A DNA stretch of 64,000 bases from Sarcocystis neurona. Lineage: Eukaryota; Apicomplexa; Conoidasida; Eucoccidiorida; Sarcocystidae. The notes under the pieces were generated by a model, which saw only the letters and a list, made by a program, of their open reading frames with translations, made no database searches and was not told the origin of the DNA. Within the stretch, counting starts at the first letter, position 1. The number at the start of each line of letters is the position of its first letter. Positions 14,301 through 22,494 of this stretch are shown here, piece after piece. The DNA lies in contig KL647292.1 of assembly GCA_000727475.1 (NCBI GenBank), positions 1,701,186-1,765,185 of the forward strand, read 5' to 3'. Position numbers and translations under genes: made by a program.

Positions 14301-17300
14301 GGCAATCTCAGAATTATATATATACGTGTATGTATATATAGAGAGAGAGAGACTTGCCTGCAATAAATATACCTAGAAAATATCAATATTTTCATATATA
14401 TATATATAGATAGAGAGAGAGAAACCCGTGTTCCGGGAGACAGCAGGGGCAAGCATAAACGTTTGTACATATACAAGAAGACCAGATCAAATCCTAACGT
14501 AGGCAGTCACATACGCACATACATATATATACATACATATATGCATATATATATATAAAAACAGATGAAGTCCGTATATATACAAGTACAAGAACACCAG
14601 ATCATCGAGATATAGGCAGCCACATACACACACGCACACAACACCCATACATACACATACATATACATGCATACACATACACATACATATACATACATAC
14701 ATATATGTAGAGAAAGAGGAATATACGTGTGTAGCGCGGCAAAGAAATACAGACGTAAAGAAGAAGAAGACATGCGTATATAAGCACGTAGTATATGTAA
14801 GCGAGAAGAGTTTTTTCATATGCCGATATTGATATATATTGAGAACATATGTGGGTTTCTACAAATGCACGTGTATATAGATGTATCTGTGTGTCTGGTT
14901 ATATGAGGACGGAGGGGAAATTAGACCGCCTCTTTCTCTCTGTCTCTCTCTCTTCTGCAGACCTCTCTGTTTTTCAAGACTTCCGTATCTTCGTCCCTTT
15001 CTCCGGCTGCTGCGGAAAAAAGGCCATCATTTGTTCTCTCTCCAGGAGCTGTACACTGCCTCGCAAACCTCCTCTGCTCCTTCAGTCCTTCTTTCTGTTC
15101 TCTTTTTCCTTTTCTTTTTCTCGAGTAGCCGTATACTCTCTTGCAAACTTCCCCTCTTCACTTTTAGTTTCTTCTGCTTCTTTTCTTCTATCTCCGCCTG
15201 TGGCTCAGGTTTCCATACTATCTCAGAGTTCCTCTGCCATTGCTACACTACTACTACCACTACTAGGACTCGTACTCGTTCTTCTTTTCTCTCTTCTTCT
15301 TGTCCACTTCTTTCTGCTGCTCCCTCCCCTTCACTCGAATTGTCTTCTTCTTCTACTTCCTCTTCCTTGTGCTGCCTTGTGTCTCTTCTTCTTCTCTTTT
15401 ATTCTTATTTTGCCTTCTCCTCTTCTGTTCCCTGCAACCGTCGCGGACTTACAATTTCCGGCGCCGAGAACTGCTACAACATGCCCTGGCCGGTGGGTGA
15501 CAGCCACCTGCTCCACGGGGCCGTCAACAGCGATGTACGCAGAGCCGCCTGACAGCAAAGTGGCAAACAGCAGACCCCGGGGAGCTACCTGCAGCAAAAA
15601 AGGAAAAGCAGGAAAGCAGCACCGACGCCCACACACATACACACAGACACACAAGAAGAGAATTACAAACGAGAGAAGAGAGAGAGGAAGGGGAAGAAGA
15701 GAAGAAGGAGGAGGAGCCTGCGGCAGGTGGAAGAAATGAGAGGAACGCAGCTGAAAAAGTGGAGGAAAAGGAAACGAAGAAGAAGAAGAGAAAAGGAGAG
15801 GAGGAGAACCACCAGGGGGGAGAGAACAAAGAGAAAGAATAAAGAAGAGAAGACGCAGGACACAAGTGTAGACGGGTGAAAAAAAAAGAATAGGAAGGGG
15901 GGAAGAAGAAGAAGAAGGGGCACAGAGAAGCACAGCAGTGTGAAGAGAAAAGAAAAGAGAAGTAGTACTCACGAAGTTATAAAGAAGGAGAAGAAGACGA
16001 AGAAAGAAAGAACAGAGGAAAAACAAACAAGTGTGAGCGACAGTCCAGTCCTTCTTATTCTCCGGCCACAAAAAACTGCCTTTAAAAAGACGCCGCTCCT
16101 ATATGAGCAGCCCTACTCACACTATCAGCAATAGTAGTACCACCTGTAGTAGTAGTAGTAGCTGTAGGAGTAGTAGTAGTAGCAGCAGTAGTAGTAGTAG
16201 TAGACGTGGTAGTGGTAGAAGTAGTTGCTGTACGAGTAGTAGTAGTAGTAGTAGCAGTGGTAGTAGTAGTACAACTGATACCAGTAGTAGTAGTAGTAGA
16301 CGTGGCAGTATTACTAGTAGTAGTAAACATGGTAGTACTAGAAGCAGTAGTAGACGTGGTAGTAGCAGACGTGGTAGTAGTAGTAGAAGTAGTACTACTA
16401 CTACTAATAATACTAGTACCAGTAGTAAAAGAAGTACAGTTGGTAGTAGTAGTAACAGTAGTTATAGTAGTGGTAGTAGTAGTAGTAGTAGTAGCGGTAG
16501 TACCAGACGTGGTAGTACTATTACAAGTAGCAGGAGGGGTAGTCCTACAAGTGGTATTCTTCGGAGTAGTATGTGTTAGTAGCAGGACAACGTTGTGTCG
16601 TCATGTGACTGACGACAATCAGTTCAGACTACTATATTAGTAGTCTTGTCAAGGGTAGTGGAGCAGCTGTGTTGTAGTCGTTGTAATATTTGTTTATTAT
16701 TAGCGGTGTGTAGTAGTAGTAGTAGTAGTAGCTGTAGGAGTAGTAGTAGTAGTAGTAGATTTTAGCAGTTGGTAGGAGTCGTAGCAGCGCCGTATACGGA
16801 GAGAAAAAGAGAGAGAGACTGCCAAGAAATATTTGTGTGTGTGCTGGTGTGTGTACGACACGTGCGCATGTTATCACTTCGATATATATCTATGTATACA
16901 CACACATACACAGAAACATCTATATATACGGATATACAGGTGTGTATGTGTGAACTGGCAAAGTTCTATGAAAGTTTAATTCTACCTGCATTCGTATAGA
17001 TAACTGCACATATATATGTATGTGTGCACGCGTCTCACATGTGTATATTTGGGGCGATAAGTAGATAGACAGTGCGAATCTCTAACGTACTTCTACATAT
17101 ATACATATATGTATGTGCCGGTTTATATACGTAGGCAAAACGCGTCATATTGGCGTCTCATTCCACGTCTAGTCATATAGAAAACAATAAAACAATACAA
17201 ACGTGTGTAGGCGTCTCACAGAAATATATATATATATGGACAGACGGATGTACACCCATTACGTGCTGCTGCCTCTGTGTGCGGTACAGGAAGCGGAGTC

Positions 17301-20300
17301 TAACTTTAACGAAGAGAGCCGCAGGCACTCGGACATGAGAGAAGTCCGCGCCGACGACCTGCAAGGAAGAACTTCGTTTTCGAGGAGAAAAAACTGGTGC
17401 AGTGTCACCTTCGCAAGTGTACTTCTTCGTTCGCTACTCTCTCTTTTTGTTCATACGTAGACGTCGGTCAATACTAGCCCTGCTACGCATCCCAGGAGAC
17501 TGTTCGTTACTGCGTTTGTTGACCGAACAGAGGGCCTCTTACCATGTATTCCTCTCCGCAGGAGCAGGTATCTAAACAACTCCAGATATACTCGACCTAT
17601 ATTTGTATAAATTTGGGCAAGCAGACGTTAGGGTAGAGGTGAAGATCTACACACATCTATACGTAGACATATACATATGCGTGTGTGTGTAACAATCTGT
17701 GGCCAGATATATATATATACATATAAATATGTGCGCATATTTTCTGTTCTTCTCTGAGTTTCTTCCTGTCTCTGGGTGTCTACCTCTCTGCCTGTATAGC
17801 TGTGTACAAATACTAGGGTATATATATGTGGACGTATATGTATCCGCGAGCTAACACAACCGTATGTACATGTGTGTCCGAAGATTGTCGCACATATACG
17901 GCTATACACATATGTGGATATATGTGTGTATGTGTGTCAACCAGCACCTATATATATTTTTGTGTATTCGAGTATGATGGTGTGTATACATACATATCCC
18001 CATACGTACGTATGTGAATTCACACAAATATATATATATATATATATGTGGAATTCTCAGCTGCCACGTGGGCTGCATCGACGTCTCTCTTGATATTTCT
18101 GTGACAGTCATGTCCTTCTCCCCCCTTGGCCGCGTTGCAGCCCTTTTCTTCTTTTTTCTCTGTCCTTTTTCTGTCCTTTTCTCCTCCTTTTCCGTCCGTG
18201 ACGCCACATTTCTTGCTCTGGCGCTTTCCCTTCCTTTCTCTTTCGTCCCACATGAAATGACCTTCTTCTTTTTCTTCTTTAAACCCCTGTCTTCCCCTCT
18301 TCTACCCCACATAGAGGCCCGCACTTCTGTCTCCTCTTCCTTTTCTCTTCTTTTAATTTTTCTTTCTGCTCCTCCCGTTTTGTCCTCCTCGCTTTTCCTC
18401 CCTCACAGCCGTTTCCTTTTCTTCACGTCCTCCCCTCCGTCCTTTTGAATCTCTTTCTCTTCTCTCTTCGTTATTCTCAACGTGCACCGCGACGACTCAC
18501 TTTTGCCAGCGTCAGCTGCCGGCGACTCCCCACAGCAGCCATCTCTGCCCGCGGTCGCTGCAGCGTCTCAACGCCCAACGGAGGGGGTGGCTTCCCCGTA
18601 CGAACAATAGCGTCGTATGTTTCTCTCGTCACGCTTAGCCACGTCGCCAGCAGCTGCACCAAAAAACGGCGCCAGCAAAAAACTCCTCTTGCAGTGCTGC
18701 CCCTTTGCCTCGTCTGCCGCAGTGTTCTTTCGGAGAGAAGACGTCGGAAGCGATCTTCAGCGGGGCTGCGGCACATATCTACGTCACCACGAAATATCAA
18801 AGACGATCACGGGCTGGTGATCCGCAGCAGCAGCAGGACCGGCAACAGCAGCAGCAGCCGCGAACACAGCAGCACGCTCTTTTCCCAACACTTCCTGCGG
18901 CCAGCAGCGCCGCAACAACTGCAGCAGCGGCAGCACACGCGTGTCAACACTTGAAGCAGCAAGCGACAGTATCAGCCCCAACAGCAGCAGCAGGCGCCTG
19001 TCTTCGACAAACTAATACTGGCCTCCAAGTATGTGCACAAAAGGCTGCACGTGAAGAAGAATACATTAATAAAAGCTTCATATCTGGAGACAGACTTCGG
19101 CGGAGGTTCAAGAGAGATCCCACGTGCGGGTCCAGAGAAGTGGTGGAGGGGGGGGAAGCGGCGGAAGGAGACAGCGAACGAAGAGACGAGACACAGAGAA
19201 AACGGAGCGAACCGCGTGATCGCCGTGACCGACACAGCGACGAGAAACATAGACATATCTGTCGACTGCATTTGTAAAGCGTGTGACGAATGTGCGGCCT
19301 GTGAAGACGAAACATACCAGGGAGACTCGAGTTGAACCAGAGCGAAAATTCACTCCCCGAGAAAGGAGACAAGTGTTAGCGGAGTACCACCTACGTAAAA
19401 TATACATACGTGCAGACGAAGAAGCAAACGGGAGACCTCCAGCCCTCTACATACGTGTAGCAAGACGCACACACATATTTGCCTGTGCGTCTGTACGTGG
19501 GGAGAAATTTAACACTCATATATATGTGAGGCCCAAACACAGAGAGAGAGAAGAGAGACACAAGCAAACAGATAAATATACGTTTGACGTAGATAGCGAC
19601 GCCGACAGATAGTCAGACAGACGCCTCGACGTAGAACTTGCAGAGAAGTGCTGCAGCGTCACGCAGGCCTGTGCGGCCCCGCGGCGACAGCCGACAAGCA
19701 GCAGCTGAAGCAGACAGATACTGCACGGCCCACGTCCATGTGTGTGTATACAAATATATATACATACAAATATAAACACGCGCACTTATAGAGATAACAT
19801 AAGTAGGCTGCAGATGCAGACACCCATACACACATGGAGACGTCCACAAACACAAAATTACATACGTACTTTCTGCTACGCAAATGTAGACGGCATGCAT
19901 GGGATTATTTCAGAAGGCGCCGTTGGAGCAGAAGGGAGACTTTCAGCACAGCGACGCGGTGCCGTAGGTGTTTATTCAGAGAAATCTTTTTGTTTCTTCA
20001 AGTCACCCCTACTTTGCTAAAGCCGGCCGTCGAGGAAATATCCGAAAAGAGCACCCCAGGCTCTCTCCGTAGAAATTACGTACAGCGTAACCTCTACGTA
20101 TCACTACAGAGAAAGATAGTCCTACATAGAGAGGTATTCATACAAATATTTTCAGAGCTTCCCTCTGGTTCTATATATTTGGTTTTAGCTATATATATAT
20201 ATATATATACCTGCTCATAGCTAGTTACGTCTGCATATATATATATATACAGAAAGATAGCCTTACATAGGCAGGTATACATATAAAAAGGCCAGAGCTT

Positions 20301-22494
20301 CGATATGGCTACAAGGATTTGGTTTTAGCTCTATGTATAAATAGATGCTCACAGCTAGTTAAATGTGCATATATGTATGTATATATACATGTATAAACAG
20401 AAAGATAGCCTTATATAGACAGGTATACATACAAAAAGAACAAAGCTTCTCTGTGGCTACAACCGTGTGGCTTTAGCTATATATATATATATATATATAT
20501 ACGCCCGTAGCTAGTACGTGTGCATATGTGTATGCATGTATGTATGCATGTATGTATGCATGTATGTATGTATATATGGATATATATATATATATATATA
20601 AACGCGTCTACGTAGTTACATAAATATATATATATATGTTTGCTTATGGCTAATGACACATCATATGATTATAGGTAGCAGTCTTAAGCACAAAAGAAGG
20701 GGAAGGGGTGTCTGTAAAAGAAGGAATGTAACAGAGAGATATTTTTGATGGAGAGCAAGGGGCAAATACGTGCCCACTTTCTCTTTTCATAGGGAAAAGG
20801 TTCCTCCTCGAGAGATAGAGAAAAAAGGGGAAGGAGAAGTCAGAAAGGAGAGGCTGCAAGGAGCAAGGTGACACCTGTGCAAACGAAAAGAGTAGACATA
20901 CACGAACTATACAGAGAGCTCTTTGAGCGGGTGAAAGTGAAGTACGTAGAGGGAAAAAGAACGCCATAGCTCTGCGCTTGTTCGTCTTATCTTCTCGATG
21001 AATCCCGGCCGCAGTTGCTTGTATATATTTAACATTTAGGCACTTGGTTACTCACGCACACACATACGTACATGTATGTGGGTGAACGCGGCCAACCAGT
21101 TTTTTGTGTTCCCTGCATACGAAAGTATCTCTACGTGCGTATACATGTATTTTCGTCGGAGAGATAGAGAGTGAAAGGACGCAGAGTAAGAGAGAGGAAG
21201 GAAGAGCAGAAGGGAAAATGTGTTATTGAGCTGCGATAGGGAGAGTGTTCCTGAGTTTTTGTCCGGGAGGCCGTCGCAGGCAGACTCGCAGGTGATGCGA
21301 TACAGACAGAATGCAGTATATACGGGAAAAAGTGATGGAAGTTATGGTAAATAAAAACACCACTGGCTTGCTCCTATCACAACGTGCCCACAGGTGCGGA
21401 CAGGCGCACAGTGTGGACCATTTATATCTTGGTGGGAAGTGTACGGAAACATATATATATATAGAGAGAGAGAGATATATATATATAGATATATGTATAT
21501 ATAAATAGTGAGATAGATATGTAGATAGCCAGACTGATAGATAGAATAGACAGATATATCGCCACATGTACATGTATGCATATACTTGTATGTGGGAAGT
21601 GTGCAAGAGGTACGTTACAGGAAGAAAAAGTATACTCCGATTTATACATCTACGCGAGTTCTTGTATGTGCCTTTGCAACAAAGTGCTTGCGACGGGCGG
21701 GCCAGCGAGAGAAGAATTCTGTGCTAGGCCGCAGGATTTTATTGTTAATCAGGAGGAAATGAGAAGCAAGGCAGAGTGTAGAGGGACGAAACGACGGGAG
21801 TGCCCCCTTATTTGAAATGGCCAATCTTGAACCGCCTATAGGGCACATGCGTATATGTAAGGTACAGAGGAACAGATATGTACCTAGAGATCGCGTGTAT
21901 GCAGCCAGGTCAATTATGCGTCGTCCGCAGTCCTACACACAAATAGCCACAGTAGATCGAGAAATATCCCAGAGCGGTTCACTCAGACATCCTGGTCGGT
22001 ACTGACTTTCTCTTTTAGCCTCAATTGGCTAAACGCATTTCCAGGATAGTACCACCACACGGGTCCTCTTCTCCTACCAGAACAGAATGCGTCAGTTGGT
22101 TGGTTTCCGACGCCAGATTTGTCAAGGCAAATTTGCGGCGGTCTTCGATGAGACTTTTGTAGCCGTTCTGCTCCCTGATCGTACATGAAGTTCTCTGCCG
22201 CGTGTCACCACGGGTGGGGGCCACACATTGATTTCCGTTCTCCGTTGAGTTCTTTTTTCCACTCTTAGTATTGCTAGGGTTTTGAGGAGCGTCCCTTGCC
22301 TTGTTATGCTGAGAAGGTCCATCAATTCCCACGAAATCTCTCTTCTCTACGGCCGCTTCGACAAATTGGTCCGCGTACTCCTTCAACCGGTCCATCAGCT
22401 GATCAATTAAGGCCAGTTTACTTCGAGCACTTAGCTCTTCCCACGTTCCCTTTTGCGCGGCAACCCGCCGAATGCCTGCGTCGAGAGATTCCAT
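401..22494 (-). CDS. Atypical aldehyde dehydrogenase, split gene (3' end off window)
   Basis: Predicted NAD(P)-dependent aldehyde dehydrogenase, oxidising an aldehyde to the acid; likely soluble, since no signal peptide is seen. Ten exons in conserved order: an N-terminal helical part (E1), a Rossmann segment with VLGAGN (E4), DNSVCVYK (E5), the APLVDGDF...[12 protein letters not shown] strand (E6), catalytic Glu in [16 protein letters not shown] (E7) and the catalytic Cys in [16 protein letters not shown] followed by NWPQR (E9). This order and the motif wording fit the long bacterial-type ALDH family, which reads ELGN.SP..VPG and NNAG.NC..A...V rather than the classical ALDH motifs. Splice phases agree at every junction from E4 to E10. 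About 425 codons are visible; the family usually has 550-600, so roughly a quarter lies left of base 401. Odd: introns of 1.1-3.8 kb full of simple repeats, a 31-base micro-exon and a Gln/Glu-rich insert. Substrate cannot be told. Confidence 0.85.
555..2777. repeat. ALDH intron 9: CAG-rich, TA and tandem repeats
   Basis: On the + strand, degenerate CAG/CAGCAA runs from about 567 to 950. An imperfect GGGCAAGCGAGAGAAACAGCA repeat lies at about 1650-1760, TA/TACA at 1880-1975 and 2270-2300, and a 70-base tandem duplication at 2438-2577. ORFs here are poly-Leu, poly-Ala or poly-Gln artefacts. Confidence 0.8.
2438..2577. repeat. 70-base direct tandem duplication
   Basis: Two adjacent copies beginning CAAAATGCGAGGGTATTTTC, period 70. 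I see no difference between them, which suggests a recent event. Confidence 0.9.
2778..2863 (-). CDS. ALDH exon 9, catalytic Cys
   Basis: 28 codons plus two bases reading [20 protein letters not shown], then VTSKNWPQ(R). The Cys of GGHIC aligns with the catalytic Cys of 'NNAGHNC'. NWPQR is also a hallmark of this subfamily. Acceptor GCGCGGCAG, donor CAGAG|GTACCT. Confidence 0.88.
2864..4090. repeat. ALDH intron 8: TACA microsatellites and purine block
   Basis: TACATA/TATG runs at 2985-3140 and 3560-3700, a purine-rich block at about 3350-3500, nothing coding. Confidence 0.7.
4091..4121 (-). CDS. ALDH exon 8, 31-base micro-exon
   Basis: Acceptor CTTGGGCGCAG and donor CGCGG|GTGAGAG enclose 31 bases. 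With TG from exon 7 they read [11 protein letters not shown], then NIAFALL in exon 9. Family members read 'W.E.ELEYQA.NVA' at this place. The length (3n+1) is exactly what phase 2 to phase 0 requires. Found by searching the intron for the missing ten residues. Confidence 0.8.
4122..7505. repeat. ALDH intron 7: CAG, TA and CTG arrays with a gap
   Basis: CAG array on the + strand at about 4139-4260, TA/TACA/TG microsatellites at 4610-5640, and a long CTG/CTC minisatellite at 5870-7475, interrupted by an N gap. On the sense (minus) strand this is CAG/GAG repeat lying just 3' of the exon 7 donor. Confidence 0.8.
6152..6648. other. Assembly gap of 497 N
   Basis: Unsequenced. The about 55 bases before the gap (CTGCTCCTACTGCTG...CTGCTGCTC) recur immediately after it, so the gap sits inside a tandem repeat and its true length is unknown. 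Confidence 0.95.
7506..7761 (-). CDS. ALDH exon 7, catalytic Glu and low-complexity insert
   Basis: 256 bases. The split Gly joins exon 6 to give [13 protein letters not shown], like the family 'GS.ETY..IVWG'. Then come about 50 Pro/Gln/Glu-rich residues ([27 protein letters not shown]). The exon ends [20 protein letters not shown] then PGKW, carrying the general-base Glu. Acceptor GCATGCGCAG, donor AAATG|GTACAG, phase 1 in and phase 2 out. The insert replaces about 20 residues in relatives. Confidence 0.85.
7762..11577. repeat. ALDH intron 6: purine, CAG, pyrimidine and TA blocks
   Basis: On the + strand: purine-rich 7795-8110, CAG/GTAAAGAG repeat 8150-8360, CTG 8385-8630, CAG and purine 8640-9130, pyrimidine 9190-9600, TA/TACA/GAGA 9610-10800, pyrimidine 10840-11577. 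No exon is needed between exons 6 and 7, which join in phase. Confidence 0.75.
11578..11731 (-). CDS. ALDH exon 6
   Basis: 51 codons plus one base, reading [20 protein letters not shown] and then [19 protein letters not shown]. It matches the family segment 'LEEAFAPLV..GFLR.VYGGAE.G..L..HP.VDEIHITGS'. Acceptor CTCTGCTGCAG, donor AACAG|GTGAG. Confidence 0.88.
11732..13459. repeat. ALDH intron 5: TA/TACA microsatellite and purine block
   Basis: TA/TACA/TGTA repeats from about 11985 to 12920. From 13080 to 13440 the + strand is purine-rich. Tyr/Ile-repeat ORFs are artefacts. Confidence 0.75.
13460..13521 (-). CDS. ALDH exon 5
   Basis: 62 bases. Joined to the T of exon 4 it gives F then [20 protein letters not shown], matching the family 'SSIPPTDVLHKLFVENSVCVLK' region directly after GAGN. 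Acceptor CCCGTCCCAG, donor AAG|GTAAGA. Phase 1 in, phase 0 out. Confidence 0.85.
13522..15452. repeat. ALDH intron 4: 500-base purine block, TA, pyrimidine block
   Basis: Purine-rich + strand 13536-14060, which is a pyrimidine tract leading to the exon 5 acceptor on the sense strand. TA/GAGA/TACA 14190-14860, pyrimidine-rich + strand 14925-15435. Confidence 0.75.
15453..15588 (-). CDS. ALDH exon 4, Rossmann motif
   Basis: 45 codons plus one base. The acceptor is TTTTTTGCTGCAG and the donor GGAAATT|GTAAGT. It ends [14 protein letters not shown], the glycine-rich dinucleotide-binding turn seen as ALVLGAGN in the family. Phase 0 in, phase 1 out. Confidence 0.85.
15589..17304. repeat. ALDH intron 3: purine block and (TAG)n array
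   Basis: Purine-rich + strand 15600-16020 upstream of the exon 4 acceptor. Then a (TAG/GTA)n trinucleotide array at about 16125-16580 and 16705-16760, with mixed TA/TG repeats to 17240. Confidence 0.75.
16125..16580. repeat. (TAG/GTA)n trinucleotide array
   Basis: About 450 bases of imperfect TAG repeat. It is the only array of this unit in the window and yields an artefactual Ser/Arg ORF on +. Confidence 0.9.
17305..17358 (-). CDS. ALDH exon 3 (donor uncertain)
   Basis: Acceptor TTCCTTGCAG at 17359; phase 0 start reading [18 protein letters not shown]. Two donors keep phase 0: AAA|GTTAGA at 17305, chosen because VK then joins VAPRGLLF smoothly, or CAC|GTAATG at 17263, which adds 14 residues. 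A second open frame ([13 protein letters not shown]) looks coding too but cannot be joined in phase to exon 4. Confidence 0.45.
17359..18500. repeat. ALDH intron 2: TA and pyrimidine block
   Basis: TA/TG microsatellites at about 17640-18050 and a pyrimidine-rich + strand block at 18110-18470, directly 3' of exon 2 on the sense strand. Confidence 0.7.
18501..18653 (-). CDS. ALDH exon 2
   Basis: 51 codons, phase 0 at both ends, acceptor TTTTTTGGTGCAG and donor AAAA|GTGAGT. It reads [20 protein letters not shown] then RRQLTLAK. This resembles the stretch '..WL..P..VLR.LR.L...L.A...G.PP' that precedes the beta strand in this ALDH family. The family match is weaker than for exons 4-10. Confidence 0.5.
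18654..22299. repeat. ALDH intron 1 with minisatellite
   Basis: 3.6 kb. Open frames on both strands at 18.7-19.4 kb have no family match. A TA-rich minisatellite fills about 20108-20640. The rest (20.7-22.3 kb) is mixed sequence with small TA/GAGA runs near 21450-21500. Confidence 0.6.
20108..20640. repeat. About 146-base minisatellite, three or more copies
   Basis: The phrase GAAAGATAG(C/T)C(T)TACATAG starts near 20110, 20253 and 20400. Each copy is followed by CTTC, a GGTT/GGCTTTTAGCTATA segment and a TA run. Copies are diverged. Confidence 0.75.
22300..22494 (-). CDS. ALDH exon 1 (N-terminus)
   Basis: 65 codons starting [16 protein letters not shown] and continuing through [20 protein letters not shown] and [15 protein letters not shown], which matches the family pattern of an N-terminal 'D..L..K..WA.L....R..LL..L' helix pair. 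The ATG at 22494 is chosen because family members begin near here. The open frame extends 80 codons upstream to 22734 with hydrophobic sequence that has no family counterpart. The exon end is placed at AACAAG|GCAAGG, a GC-type donor that keeps phase 0; no good GT donor is present. The frame runs on to 22021 but loses family resemblance. Confidence 0.65.

Noticed and set aside
16125..16580. Ser/Arg-repeat ORF over the TAG array considered as an SR protein
   Set aside because: Entirely produced by the repeat, with no flanking domain or start.
19033..19335. 100-codon plus ORF ending in a Cys-rich [14 protein letters not shown] tail
   Set aside because: Starts with GTG, sits in ALDH intron 1, and no splice partner or family could be found.
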